This document shows positions 46,581 to 60,100 of a DNA stretch of 64,000 nt, one piece after another. The translations under genes were made by a program, and so were the position numbers. Numbering within the stretch: the first letter of the stretch is position 1; every line of letters begins with the position of its first letter. The stretch covers positions 15,351,667-15,415,666 of the forward strand of contig OX424568.1 of assembly GCA_949152475.1 (NCBI GenBank). Direction: 5' to 3'. The notes beneath the pieces were generated by a model, which saw nothing but the letters and a program-made list of their open reading frames with translations, made no database searches and was not told the origin of the DNA. This DNA is from Terebella lapidaria. Its lineage: Eukaryota > Annelida > Polychaeta > Terebellida > Terebellidae.

Positions 46581-48602
46581 ATGCGAAGTGTGTTAATGAT
46601 GTCTGCGAGGCTGATCAGTCGCAAGGCTCGCAGGCAGTTTATCCTGATGTCCCTGTCCTTTTGCCTCGTGATCTCCGTCTACGTTACTGTGCAGTCTGTA
46701 CTGGGCGGAATCCGCGCTGGACGAAAGCCGTTTCCCCGCAGTGGTAGCGAAGTTCCTGGTGACGATTCCGAGCTTGACACGAGAGAGTACGTCGAGGTAT
46801 GGGCAGAGAATCAGACTTGTAAACGACCGAAGTTGGATCTGTGGCATCCGTCGATGAAGCAACACTTCAAGACTCCAGAAGAGTTGCACTGTGGGGATGC
46901 TCAACATGACTGGATTTACATCCAGAATGGGACTTTCCGGATTTACCCGGCAGTCGAGCAGAAAGTCGGTAAGGTCATGTGTGAGTATCGACCTTTGGTA
47001 CGACTGACTGATGACGTCATCAAGCTGGGAAATACCACTAAGCATTTCAAAGACGGAGATCGGGTATTGTCGGATTTCTTTGAAATTCGGTGTATCTCTT
47101 CGAGAGGTGCCGTGTACAAAAATCTACATTCCGCAATACTGCCCAAAGAGGATCTCATAAAGCGTCAGAGAGATGTTAAGCCCCCAAGAGAATCGCTGGG
47201 TTTGAACATTCTCATGTTAGGCTTCGATTCAGTCTCACGGCTGAACTGGATCAGGAACCTTCCGAAATCGTATAATTACTTTGTAAATGCTCTAGGTGGC
47301 ACCGTACTGGAAGGGTACAACATCGTGGGAGATGGAACCCCTCAAGCTCTGCTTCCAATTCTGACTGGTATGAGAGAGGAAGAGCTTCCAGAGACTAGAC
47401 GAGGATTCACGAACGCTCAACACGTTGATGATCACCCGTGGATCTGGAAAGAGCTTCAGAAACAAGGTTACGTAACGCAGTGGGGGGAAGACGGTGCTGC
47501 TTTTGGAACGTTCAACTATCGGATGATGGGTTTTGTTGATCCGCCAGTCGATCACTACTTGAGGCCCTTCTATCTATGGGCTGAGGAGCACTATTATAAA
47601 AACAATTACGCCTTTTGCCTTGGGTCAAAACCAAGGCATATCAACATGCTTCATTGGATTGCTCATTTCTTCGACGCTTATCCCAATCTTCCCAAGTTTA
47701 GTTTCCTCTTTCATTCCGAATTTAGTCACGAGTATTTCAGTAAACTTAGCCTAGTCGATGACAGTGTCTTGGACTTTCTCCGGTATATGAATGGTACAGG
47801 ACACTTGGACAACACCTTGTTGATCCTCATGTCAGACCATGGAGCCAGGTTTACGACAATCAGACAAAGTCAACAAGGGAAGTACGAGGAACGCCTACCT
47901 TTCTTCTCATTCCGCCTGCCAAAATGGTTCGCAGAGAAATACCCAGAAGCAATGGCCAATCTCAAAGACAACACACAAGCCCTGACAACACCGTTCGACG
48001 TTCACGCGACTTTCCATGATATTATGAACTTTTCTTCACCGAGCAAAGGAGCAAAACAAAACAAGTCAACATCGAACTCGCGTGGAATCAGCCTTTTCAA
48101 ATCTATTTCTCCATTCCGCACGTGCCGCGAGGCTGACATTGCCACACATTGGTGCACGTGCATGGATTGGATTGACACGTCACGTGATGATCGTCACGTG
48201 GTGGCAACATCACACGAGGTCGTCAAGGCGATAAACAGATTACTAAAAGAACACTTGGATGTATGTGAAATCGTAGAGCTGGACTCGATCGAATCTGCTA
48301 TGAAGTTTTCGCCGAATCTCAAGATGCTGAAGTTCAAACAGAGCACGGATGATCACGGACGATCTGGGGATTTTTCAGATAGGATGCACGCGACTGCCGA
48401 GTATTATCAAGTGACAATTCACACCAAACCAGGCGGAGGAGCATTCGAAGCAACCGTTAGACATGAAATGTACCATAATAATACATATATTGTAGACACA
48501 TCCGCTTTGAGCAGGATCAACAAATACGGAACGCATCCTCACTGTGTTATGAAAGAGTTCCCACATCTTCGCCCGTACTGCTATTGTAACGTTCAGCTAT
48601 AG
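46581..48602 (+). CDS. DUF229 family type II membrane protein (alkaline-phosphatase superfamily)
   Basis: An uninterrupted frame of 673 codons. A short basic N-terminus (SRKARR) precedes one signal-anchor helix (about 19-37), so the large domain is expected in the Golgi lumen or outside the cell. The core has the sulfatase/phosphatase-like metal-site motifs in order: NILMLGFDSVSR (D216), GDGTPQA (250-256), FHSEFSHEYF (378-386), LMSDHGARF (D419, H420) and PFDVHATFHDI (D473, H475). The C-terminal part holds a cysteine-rich stretch (CREADIATHWCTCMDW) and ends HLRPYCYCNVQL, as in family members. DUF229 proteins are common in invertebrates; their substrate is not established and hydrolase or phosphoethanolamine-transferase-like activity is inferred from the fold. 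The length is usual for the family. The single-exon structure could be ancestral or a retrocopy; no frame damage is seen. Confidence 0.95.
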   Translation: MRSVLMMSARLISRKARRQFILMSLSFCLVISVYVTVQSVLGGIRAGRKPFPRSGSEVPGDDSELDTREYVEVWAENQTCKRPKLDLWHPSMKQHFKTPEELHCGDAQHDWIYIQNGTFRIYPAVEQKVGKVMCEYRPLVRLTDDVIKLGNTTKHFKDGDRVLSDFFEIRCISSRGAVYKNLHSAILPKEDLIKRQRDVKPPRESLGLNILMLGFDSVSRLNWIRNLPKSYNYFVNALGGTVLEGYNIVGDGTPQALLPILTGMREEELPETRRGFTNAQHVDDHPWIWKELQKQGYVTQWGEDGAAFGTFNYRMMGFVDPPVDHYLRPFYLWAEEHYYKNNYAFCLGSKPRHINMLHWIAHFFDAYPNLPKFSFLFHSEFSHEYFSKLSLVDDSVLDFLRYMNGTGHLDNTLLILMSDHGARFTTIRQSQQGKYEERLPFFSFRLPKWFAEKYPEAMANLKDNTQALTTPFDVHATFHDIMNFSSPSKGAKQNKSTSNSRGISLFKSISPFRTCREADIATHWCTCMDWIDTSRDDRHVVATSHEVVKAINRLLKEHLDVCEIVELDSIESAMKFSPNLKMLKFKQSTDDHGRSGDFSDRMHATAEYYQVTIHTKPGGGAFEATVRHEMYHNNTYIVDTSALSRINKYGTHPHCVMKEFPHLRPYCYCNVQL

Positions 48603-49180
48603 TTTTATAAAAACTAAATTGATCAGGCTATCAGACAATCAGAGTAGTTTACTTTGATTCTCCACATATTGCTAGGGAAATTACTTTTTTCTATAAATGT
48701 AGATCAACAAAGCTTTTTGTTTTCGATATTATATGTAATTGTGTTAAATGAAGCCTTGATTGTACCATATATGGATATTTTGTAATCTTTAATGATGATG
48801 TTTTGGCTATATTTTGTGACAATCAGAAAGTCTTGATATATATCATCTTTGGTGCTATTTGTAATGTATGGACCTGTATCTCGAGTTATTACGTAAGCCA
48901 AAGGATTTAAAAAGTAGGAAAAAAGTTCACAAAACCTAATGTAATATGTTAAACATAATGATATAACACGACCTTTACTACTTGCCCTTTGTCATGAATT
49001 ATTATCACGTTTACATTCCATTTATGGTGTATCTGTTCAGCTTGTTTTTGATGAGTGTATTTATCCCCGGATACTGTTGTTGTTGTTGTTAAATTTAGCA
49101 TCATGTGAAAATAATATCCAAAGTAATGTCATTGAAAAGCAATGTAATTGATGTGGCTCATCATTTCTATGTTTCGCACA
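48603..49180. other. 3' flank of the DUF229 gene
   Basis: AT-rich, with no gene seen. It precedes the large tandem array. Confidence 0.35.
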
Positions 49181-52100
49181 AGGATGTGGTTTTAGTGTGG
49201 AATTTTAGATGGTACATCGTAGTGGATGTACTTCAGGATGAAAGAAAATGTTGAATGTACTTTAGGATGTAGAGACATAATATATATTTGTGATATATGC
49301 AGTCCTTGATCTGCAATCCAGATCTGCTAGACTAACGGTTGTGATAACACAAGTTCAATGGTATGTTAATCAATATAATGTTTATAGGCACATCTAAATG
49401 TTACCAATATTGAACAATGTGTTAGTCGAAATCACTGCAATAACATGCGTTTCTCAACAAAAATATAGAATATTTTAACGGAATATAGATATTTTTTTCC
49501 ACATGGTCAAAATCACGATGTAGACATAAAAATTTTGTATGTGAAATAACTGAGAAAAAATATGTTTTTTATATAATTGTACTCCATTAGAAAAAGAAAG
49601 TATGTCTATCCTGTTCACTAGTTCGGAATTAATAATTACGACGTGAAGGCGTCAGTCTGGAAATTCATAACAAATAGTGTATTTTGCTGTATTTTTGGTA
49701 TTCGTATACTCGAAAACATAGTTTCGTAACGTGCATGGATCTCCTCCTGTGAATAATACGAGCCAATGTCTGTGAAAAAAGCTTGCAATAAATGTTTCCC
49801 AACTTGTAATGATACCCATTCATTTGGACAGTTACACCCATGATAATTGATGGTAACATTCATACATGTCACTCCTCCTGCAAAATAAACAAATGGTGCA
49901 AAGTACGCCTATAATTTGTTACATTGACAGTGGCTTCCATTTATCTCCCTACAAGCCACGTTTGATTTTTTTTTCTTTACCAGAATTCCGCACTGCCTAA
50001 TCTGTATGTACCCTCGGTATTCAAACGTATTGCATATTCATATTAAATATCAAGAATTAGGTGACAGACGATAAAAATCACAACCAACAAAGGCTCTGAT
50101 GTTGCATTAGTGAATTTCGATGAAAGGCTCCTATCCATTTGTAAACCGTAGATTACATTGTTGTTGTTACTTTGTTTTATTTTGAATTGAAAGCTATAGA
50201 ATTTATGTTTCTGACTACACTTCGTAAAATAAACAATTTTGCAAGTCAATCTCCACACAATGCTGTCAATAGCATGTGGCATCACACATAGACAGCGCTC
50301 GATAAACTGTCAGTTAAACAGCGGTGGAAGCACATGTTATTAGCATTTTGTTCTGGGAGAAATATTGTTCAGCACAGATTTTTGAAACCTTGGCATACAC
50401 AAATACAACCCATAGCAGATAATATGAATGGATGTGATGCTATAATTTCTGGGAATGTATCTCACAATAAGCTACAATGCTCGTAGTTGATTGGCGAGCT
50501 TTTTCAGATAAACCTTACCCAAATATTAAACCATAAGATATATTTGCCCGCATTCGAGTGTATGTATTTGGTATCCTGACGTTTTTTATCTGGAAAATTA
50601 TGTAAATATGACAATTATCATATTTGTTTTGATATATTATTGTCTTTTTTAAAAAATCAGGTATGTGTGTAACCCAAAGACATGATGAAGATATGACCAC
50701 CCCCATCAGACTATAACAACATGTATAGCAGGAATACAAGGTAATGTATAAGCTGACATACTTGTGTGAGCAACACCAGAATCTATCAAGTGATCTGATC
50801 TATCGGCGTTCCATATTTACCCATAACTTGAAGATAAATTGGCCCTAAATGGACTGACTAAAGCTGAAATGCCCAGGACAATGGAGAGGAACATTTGACA
50901 AAAATAACTAAGGGCCTTTTGATACCTTTATGGATAATCCATGAAAAATTTTGTTCGACCATCCTCCAGAATCATTGAAGCTTTTGCTTTTCCAAATTGC
51001 ACGCGTTCGAAGTTTGTCAATAATAGTGACAGTGTTTTAATGTCTGCCAGCAAACAAAACAATACTATGTGACACAATTGTGATTTTAAAAACAACGAGT
51101 TTCGTAACATATGACAATCGAAAATGACTGTTATGTTAAACCTGATTCTGTTGGAAGAAACCTATGAAAAACATAAATTTTGACAATGTTTTAACTGCCA
51201 CAATTTCCACTGAATGAATATGTTAATGTCCTTATTGAATACCAATTCTGCATCATCGAATAATCGAATATGTCAGTGGAACAATATTATCCTCATATTT
51301 TGATCTATTCATTCCAGCCGTTTCAATCAATGTGTATTGAAATGCTAATATCATGCTTGAAGTTCACTTTTATTACACTACACAGGGACACGGTGTGTCT
51401 TAACACGTTGGGTGAAAACAATCATGATTAAAAAAACAATCATGATTAAAGTCCAAATAACGATTTATTGCCCAAGATATTTGTTTTGCTATATCAATGT
51501 GCTCATGTTCAATGCGAATCCATGGTACATCTAGTATTGAATCTTTTCTTTATACATCATGGCTTGCAACGAGTAGTTCTCCGTGGACCCCTAATGAGTA
51601 TAATGTGAAACTTTTAATTGGAAAAAAAGCTGTTCCCTAAGTACTTGCCTATTGCATTAAAACATGTTGAGCCGTTTTCTACATGCGTTATCTTGGGATG
51701 ATAGCTTGTTTTCTGTATTGTACTGATATCCAACGATTCTAGTTTTTTTTTTTTCATTTTGTAGCAATGACATGGCTGACACTAGTAGTTGCCGTACTAA
51801 TCAATCAGTAATTCAACAATACTTATCATACAAATTATATTAAACATATTAAATATGCTTATTGTAACATACACATCTGCCTGATGTACATAACAGTGAC
51901 AGTCAAACAATAAAAATTATTTCCCATCATCTCGGACGTTTATCTCTTTGTGTAACACGAGTTAGGTTAGAATAAAAACAATAGAACCGCTCTAAAGCAA
52001 GATAATACTGTATTTATGATGCTTACAGTGTGTAAACATACTTCCAGCGGTAGAAAAATTAAGTGTCGCTACACTACAAGCGAAAGTGTAATTTCGTTTT

Positions 52101-52910
52101 TTTTTTCCGCTGGTGATAGGGAAGTATATCAATAATGGAAGAACTTTTTTGTAAATATATTTTTATTACCGAGAATTTCATATTATCAAAAATAAGTTGC
52201 ACGTGATCATTATGAATGTTGTTGATTGTTGTAATTGACAGTGAATTGGGTTAATTCTAGTAGATGTCTGACATTCAACCCCATACCACATCGGCATATT
52301 TGTCTGTTTTATAACTCCAAATACCTATATGCAACCGAGATTTTCATGACCGTGCTGTTCCAGAGAATTGCAACACTGATTCATAATTCTGGAATGTTGA
52401 TCGGTTAGGAGACTGAAGTAAATTTTGTTATAAACGATGATTAACATGCTTCTGGGCTGCAATGTTCGTACATACAGAATAATAAACACAGTGGAAATTC
52501 CTTCGCATATGTCTTTAGAAAAATGTGCTTAGACAAAAAAAGTCAAAATTTTAAATGAACGTCATTCACAAGAAGTAATAAACACATTATTAGACACACA
52601 CTACCATTAGAACTATTTGAATGAACAGTTTACATTGTACTTATTGTGTGTATTTTATGTCTTTGGGAGTGGTATGTTGGTTTTATATCACATTTAATGT
52701 TATTTGAAGTGTACCACTTTAATAGGGCATAGGCTTAATACTAGTACTACACATAAGCAACCAATTAAGCATTCATCCTGATTGCTATAAACACTCATAT
52801 GTTTCATTTTAAAATGAAAAAGTATGTTGTTTTAAACTATGTATTGAAACAGGGCTTCAAGTTGAAATGCTAAATTTATGCTTTTCTGCTTTCGTTTGTC
52901 GTTCTTTTTT
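49180..52910 (+). repeat. Large tandem array, unit A
   Basis: A non-coding unit of about 3.6 kb, recognised by landmarks repeated in the same order in later units: TCTGCTAGACTAACGGTTGT (49324), TTATCTCCCTACAAGCCACG (49940), AAACTGTCAGTTAA (50304), AAATGGACTGACT (50847), CACGGTGTGTCTTAACA region (51390) and GTGTAAACATACTTCC (52031). No reading frame is shared between units. Confidence 0.78.
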
Positions 52911-53804
52911 ATCATAAACCAGTACAAAGTGATACTGGACAAACTTCAATGGTATGTTAAGCATTCACAAGTTTTGGCAAATTGAGACGTCACTATAACA
53001 GTGAACATTGCGTAATGTTGAAACTATTGCAATACCATGCATATCTCAAAAGAAACATGATAAAATATGTATTTTCCAATATTCAAACTCTCGGGATAGA
53101 CCTACAACTATGTACATGAACTAACTGTAAAAAATATGGTTTTCATATAATTGTATGGCATTGATTAGAAGGAAGCATATTCATTCTCTTCACTATTTCG
53201 GTATCAATAATTACGATATATTTTTCTAACGAGTACTCCGTTGTGCTAATTTGGGTGTGCGTTTACAATTTATCACAATTTCAGAACACAATTTCTAAAC
53301 CTCATATAAACCTCATAAAAAACAAAGCGTATGTGTCTGTCCGTGTAGAAAAGCTTGTAATAAATGGTTCACAAATTCCAATGATAATTATTCATTTAGA
53401 AAACTTCACACATAACAAGTGACGGTAACACTCAAACATGCCACTTCTACTGCAAAAATGGTGCAAATTACTATAACTGATCACACTCGCAGTGGCTTTC
53501 AGAACAATCTCCTCATATGCCACTTTTGATTTTTCCTCTTCTCAGAGTTATACACTGCATCATGTTGAAATACTACTAAATTATTATATCAATGTAATAT
53601 TATACATTCGATATAGATCACAAATCTTGATACATTATAAATTATTTCATATATATCTTGACACGTGTACTGATAATGTTCAGATCAGATATACAAAGTA
53701 ATTTTCTGTTTGCTTGTTTGTTATTTTAACATTATTCATACATGTGCTGACGCAAGTAAAGAATTTAGTCTCAATAAAACATCCATAATCCACTCATGAC
53801 AATT

Positions 53805-54410
53805 TTTAATAATGGGACACACTTTGCCTAATATCTCACTTAATATTGAGATTAGAGACTAGGAATCAATTGTGGACATATAGGAAATGATATATGCAAA
53901 TTATTGTCATGATCTTGACTTTGACCGCTGACCTCATTTTCAAGGTCACAGGACAAAATGGCTAATATATCACTTATTATCGATTTTACAGCTTAGGAAT
54001 CAATTGTGGACATATAGGATATGATATATGCTGAATATTCTCGTGACCTTGAATTTGACCTCTGACCTCACTTTCAAGGTCCAAGGACAAACTGGCTCAT
54101 ATCTTGCTTCTCTATTGACTGTATGGCTTGGGATTGTGGACATATAGAAAATGATATACACTGAGCATTTTGATGACCTTGAATTTGACCTTTGCCTTCA
54201 TTTTCCAGGCCACAGCACAGCATTGCTAATATCTCTCTGATTACTGAATTTACAGCTTAGCAATCAACTGTGGACATTATATATGCTTAGTATTATATAT
54301 GCTGAATATTCTCTTGACCTTGAATTTAACCAGCGGCCTGGCTAACATCTAAAATATTAAACATTGTCCGGTAACCTATCTTTGGCCCTTGGCCTAATTT
54401 TTTTCCTGAG
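53805..54410 (+). repeat. 134-bp satellite-bearing element inside unit B
   Basis: It starts with AATGGGACACA and ACTTAATATTGAGATTAGAG, as the array at 22794 does. It holds about three to four monomers (TATAG landmark at 53879, 54013, 54143) and ends with GTCCGGTAACCTATC and TTGGCCTAATTTTTT. The monomers carry the same AGGTCA motifs. Confidence 0.88.
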
Positions 54411-54696
54411 TTAAGTGACCGTTGATGAAAATTCAAACCAACGTCGGCTCTATGGTGCATTAGGGAATTGAGCTGAAATGGTTTCCCAATCCATTTGTGA
54501 ACCGTAAATTCCATCTGCATCATTGTTGTTATTTGTATTTTTGTTACGAACATCGGTCTGCAGACCACTTGGGCTTCCTGTTATTGCCCACGTTATTCAT
54601 AGCCGTGTAATGATGTATACGCGATGTCAAGTCCATATCGGAAAGTGTCCGACCATTTGGACAAGTTGATAATATATGATTTAACATACAATGCTC

Positions 54697-56060
54697 AGGG
54701 GCGGGTTTAGGGGGGGGGCAAGGGGGCCTTGACCCCCCCCCCCCCTCTACTCAGTGGAAGCGCTTCATGCCCTTCACTTTCTATACATGACTTGAAAGCA
54801 TTGAATGGCCAAATGCACCTAATCCTTTGATGGGGTCCAAAACCAAGTAATATTTTAGGTCATATTTTGTTTCAACTACAGTGATCATGCATTTATGGGT
54901 GTTAAGTAATGCTTGATAGTTAGACCCAGGAGAGCTCTGGGATGCTGTATTAGGCACGCGAATACCGCCAGCTTCTGGGGCCCTTCAGCGGGCCCCAGAC
55001 CCCCGGCGGACAGGGGCTTATTTCAACTTGCTAAACAACATTTCAGAACTAGGCTTTTCCCTCAAAATCCTAGATTTGCCTAAATCAGCCAAACACTCTT
55101 TAGGGGAATGGGAAATGGACCAAAGGAAACCTTTAAAACACACCACTCCATATTTCTTCAGCTTCTGGGGCCCTCAAGCGGATCCCAGACCCTCGGTCTT
55201 CATCACCTCGCTTCACGACATTTCATATCTTGGCCTTCCATCAGAACCCTGGATTCACTCAAGATCAGGTATTCATAAACTCTCCAAGGCCATGGATATT
55301 GGACCAAGGAGAGCCCTATAACACATCATTGGGGATGCATAAACCTTCAGCGTCTGGGGCCCGCTCTAGGGACCCCCGACAGGGGATTGCTTCATCTGGC
55401 TCAGTAACATTTCACAAATGGGCCTTCCCTCAAATGCCAGATCTGCGCCGAATTAGCCATGCAGAAGCTCTTAGGGGGGATGGGGAATGGACCAAAGGAA
55501 ACCTATAAAATACACCACTGGCCATGCATTACCACTGGGCATGCATATCCTTTTAGTTTTTTGGGCCCTTAAGCGGGCCTCAGACCCTCGGTCTTCGGCA
55601 ACTCGCTTCGCAATTTTCCATATCTTGGCCCTCCTTCACAACCCTCGATCCATCAAACCCGAATTTTTCCATATCTTGGCCCTCCTTCACAACCCTCTAT
55701 CCATCAAACCCGAATGTAAACAAATGCTCAAATCGCGCTTAAAAGTCCACATCGAGTACATTTTCCAGTTCGTATGTGCATATATAGTGTAGTTGTGAGA
55801 AAATAATCAGTGATATACCATGATGTACGTGGAAATATCAGTCTATCTCGCACTTCTATGCTTTGTTTACATCTGCGTGTGATGGACACAGTTCCTGTAT
55901 TGCGCGAGAACCGCCTGTTCAAATAAGCAAAATTTCCCTGAGGACTGGTTATTTTCATTACATTTGATGTATGTTTCATTCAGTTAGTTTAGCATGTTAA
56001 TATGAAATATAGTTTTCAAATAATATTGACTGGTTTCGAAGGCAGCTGCTTTAAGCAAAT
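54697..56060. mobile_element. hAT-like insertion with ~190-bp internal tandem repeats
   Basis: It starts with CAGGGGCGGGTTTAG, the terminus also seen inverted at 25992-26006, followed by G and C runs. Inside are four diverged units of about 190 bp, each opening with CTTCTGGGGCCC (about 54971, 55160, 55349, 55556), and a 51-bp direct duplication (CCATATCTTGGCCCTCCTTC at about 55618 and 55669). The right part is the inverted MITE copy. Comparison with array unit C places the insertion within the unit. The right hAT terminus was not found. Confidence 0.6.
55690..56055. mobile_element. Inverted partial copy of the MITE at 16777
   Basis: Reverse complement of 16777 to about 17135, ending in GGTTTCGAAGGCAGCTGCTTT at the same terminus. 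The other end is truncated near CCATCAAACCCGAATGTAAA. Confidence 0.75.
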
Positions 56061-57249
56061 CTTTTCTTTGATATGTGTGTGACCCAAGACATGATGAATT
56101 GACCGCATCGACCACACCATTACATGTATAGGAGGAATTCAAGGTTTATTGTTCGCGTTTGATTTATCCATTATCACCATCTGATCAAACCATGAGCAAT
56201 ACCAGAATCCACCGAGTGATCTAATATACGGACATTCCTTGTTTACTTTCATGAACAGAACATGTTCCTAAATGGACTGACTGAAGCTAAAATACCCAGA
56301 ACAATGGAGTGGGGCATTAGAAAAATTGAATAAGTGCCTTTTACTCTTTTCACCAATAATCCATGTCAATTTTTAGTTTAGGCATCCTCGAGGTTCAATT
56401 AGGCTTTTGTTGTTCCACTTTGTACGTGTTTGCAGTTTGTCAATAACAGGGAAAGTATTTTTGTGTCTGCCAGCAAAATATCAAATATAGAATGTGTCAT
56501 AAATACGATATAACACATTTGGAAAACCCATTTTTGGCATCAATTTTAAGAATATCACCTCAGTTTCCGCTGAATGATTAAGTGTTGGGTTTTTCATTGA
56601 ATATAAATTTTACATCAACGAGCATAAAATTGGAACATAAATTTTATGATAAGTTTTCCTCATATTTGGATCAATCTAATTCACCACTGTCAATCGTTGT
56701 ATACTGAAATGCCAATGTGCAATCCTGAAAGGAACTTTAATCTTATTGAACGATGACACAATGTATTTGACCACGTTGAGTAAAAAATAACATTATAGAA
56801 GTCCACATTACGATTCATTACTCAAGGTATTTATTTCGCTACAATAATGTGCTCATGTTCAAAGTGAAACCATTCTACATCAACTATTGGATTTTTTTTT
56901 TCTTTCATGTACCATCTTCTAAAAGTAATATTGAAATTATATAATATCTTTTTCATTATGAATTTGTCTATTGTACATATACATATTCCTATAAAAACAA
57001 TACGTCTTCGGACGTTTATCGCTTTGCGTAATACGATTCAAGTGAGAATAAAAAAGCTAGATCCGCTCTAAAGCAAGATAATGAGGTATTATATGACGCT
57101 TACTCAACATTGTGTAAACATAATTTCAGTGGTAGACATCTGACACCAGAAGCGAACGTATTCCTGCTAGTGATACGGAAGTTTACCAAAAATAGGAGGA
57201 CTTTTTGTAAATTATCTTCATTTCCAAGTAAAAGGATCAACTCTTTTCC

Positions 57250-60100
57250 CTAACGATGCATTAGGGAATTGAGCTGAAGGGTTTTCCCAAAAATTATTTA
57301 TGAACCGTAGATTAAACTGTCGTTGTTATTTGTATCTTTCCTTGGGTGCCCTGTAATTGCCTGCGTTATATATACCCATGCAATATTGCCCGGGTGATAT
57401 CTGTTTCATATCTGAAAGTGTCGGAACATTTGGACAAGTTGATAATCAATAATTTAACTTACATTATTATACTCGCAGAACTCTAAATTTAGAATTATTC
57501 AGGAAGAAGCGCTAAAAAAGCTTCGAAATCGATGCAGTACAATATTCATATAACCTTAATAAGTCGATAAAATATATTACGTGCCAAATCATTCCATTAA
57601 GACACAAAAGACTTCGATCTCAAAACGAACAATTTTCTTCCATACAACGCACGAAGTTATTGTTTTCACAACAAAAGAGAAACGCTAACAAATCAATATA
57701 CATGTATCAGAGAAGATGATACCGGAACATATTCTTACAACGAAAATTCTGATCTGTCATTGCATAATTCCCAGTTGAATACTGTAAGATTGGATGCTAC
57801 TGACCACACTGTGCAAAGTAAGATTTTTGTAACTGTTAGGTGCTGTCAAAATTATCGGGTAATACGCATGGACAACGCTCAATAAACTGCCAGTTATTCG
57901 CGGTGGGAACATACATGACTCCGAGAGAAACATGGTTGATCGCAACGTAAACACAGACTTTCGACATATGGGCGTACTATGGTTGATTATGGTGCATAGC
58001 GGTTTTGAATAAATATATTGCCGTGATTTCTGGCAAAGTTGTTCACCCAATAAGATACACTTTTTTTGGTTTTAGTTGGCGAGCTTTGTTCACATAAATC
58101 TTATCCAGATATTAGACCATGAGGTTTTACTATCTTGAGAATTATGTAACTATGAAAACAATATATGTATAGATGTGAGAGCAATACAAGATATAAGATG
58201 GAATTGGTTTTCCCATTATCACCATTGATCAAACAGCTTGAATTAACACCAGAATCTACCACATGTTCTAAAATATCAACGTTCTATATTTACCTATACA
58301 AAAAGAACATGGTCCTAAATGGACTGACTGAAGCTAAAATGCCCGGAACAATGGGAAGGAGCATTAGCAAAAATGAATAAGTGCTTTTTTACCTCTTTAC
58401 AGATAATCCATGTCAATTTTTGCCTGTTAGTTTTAGAACCCTCGAGATTCATTTAAGCTTTAATTGTTCCTCTTTGTACGCGTTTGCAACTTGCAAATAA
58501 TGATGAAAGTACTTTTGTGTCTACCAGCAAAATGCACAGTAAGATATGAAAATTGTCATAATTATGATCAAATAACAACGTTTTTTTCTGTAAAACAAAT
58601 GAAGAGGATTGTTACATTAAACCTGATTCTGTTGGAAAAAAGCTAAGAATAGCATAAATTCTAACAATTTTACCTTGGAGTTCACTGAATGCCTGAGTGT
58701 TCATCTTTATCATGAATGTCAATTTTACGTCCTCGAACATGTCACTGAACCAATATGTCATGATAAGACTTTCTTATATTTCGATCAAGCCGTGTCATTG
58801 GTTTCCATCAGTGTGTATTGAAATGTAAAATGTGCATGCCAAAATGGACTTTCATCTCATCAACTGATTACACACTGCGTTTTAAAACTTTGGATGAAAA
58901 AGAACATCATCGGTAAGTTTCCCATCACAATTAATTACTCAAAGTATTTGTTTTGCCACAATAACATACTCATGTTCAAAGTGAAACCATTGACATCTAG
59001 TATTGGATTTTTTGTTCGCCTCATGTGGAGAGCTGTTCTTTGTTTCTGGACCTCTCTTGAGTATAATATAAACCTTCTATTTAGGAAACTGTTCCCAGAT
59101 AAATGTACTTGTTTATTGCAATAAAATATGTTTAGGCAGTCCTCTGCATGTATTGACTTGTAATAACATTCAACATATCTTTTTTACCATGAACAGTGAC
59201 ATGACTGACAATATTGGTGTCTATATCAACCACCATTAAATAATTTACTGAAGAACAGAATATTGAAATTCTATAATAAATTCATTATATTTTATTATAT
59301 ATTGTGCATGCATGTCCTGGTGTATGTTAACTGTTAGAGTTAGGGGAATAAAATTATTTCCTATCTATTCTTAATGAAAAAAAAAATTTTAACGTTTGTA
59401 TTTTTGCGTGTAACTCTCAGGCAAGAATAAGAACGTTAGAACAGCTCCTCAACGATGTGTAAACATTTACTTCCAGCGGTAGATATCGTAACACCAGTTG
59501 CGAAAGTATAGGGTAGTTTCCCCCTTGTGATATCGAAGTAAACCAAAAAATATGATAAATTGACCTGGACAGATTAAAATGTTTATACAAAATGAGTTGC
59601 TTGTGACTATTATAGATGTTGGCAATTATTCAGTTAAATTGATGACAACACAATTTGAATTATTTCAGATGTTCCCCATTTCGCTGCATTGGACCAACAA
59701 TTGCATACCTTCGGAGCATTCTTAGTGTAATTAATATAATAGAGATGGCTGTATCACCATATTTCCTTCCAAAGTTATTCACGACGAAATACCAATATCC
59801 CACAATATTCACATATTCCACGTATCATCATAGATTGTCAACTTTCTCAATTTTTGCGATAGAAGTCTGAAATTCGGTAGAAAGTTGCCCTTTGACTCCC
59901 ACGTACCGGTTTTAAAATGCCATATCGGTTTTTTTATAACATTTAATTTTAAGGTTACCTAGATTGCACCAGCTTGCCTCTTAACAAGCAGCTGGTTCAA
60001 TCTGTATAATCTTTGTAATGTTAGAACTGTATGTTGAAACAAGACCTTCAGTTGTTATGTTAAATTCATGATTTGCTGTTTTTATTCCTCTCCTTGTCGT
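57250..60100 (+). repeat. Large tandem array, unit C (5'-truncated)
   Basis: It begins at the GCATTAGGGAATTGAGCTGA landmark, lacking the first about 700 bp of the unit, and then carries the remaining landmarks in order (57870, 58316, 59460, 59740). Confidence 0.75.

Larger units (their letters stand above)
52910..57250 (+). repeat. Large tandem array, unit B (interrupted)
   Basis: It carries the same landmark order as unit A (52920-53565, 54430-54690, 56060-57250) but is split by a satellite-bearing element at about 53805-54410 and by a hAT-like insertion at 54697 to about 56060. Confidence 0.75.
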
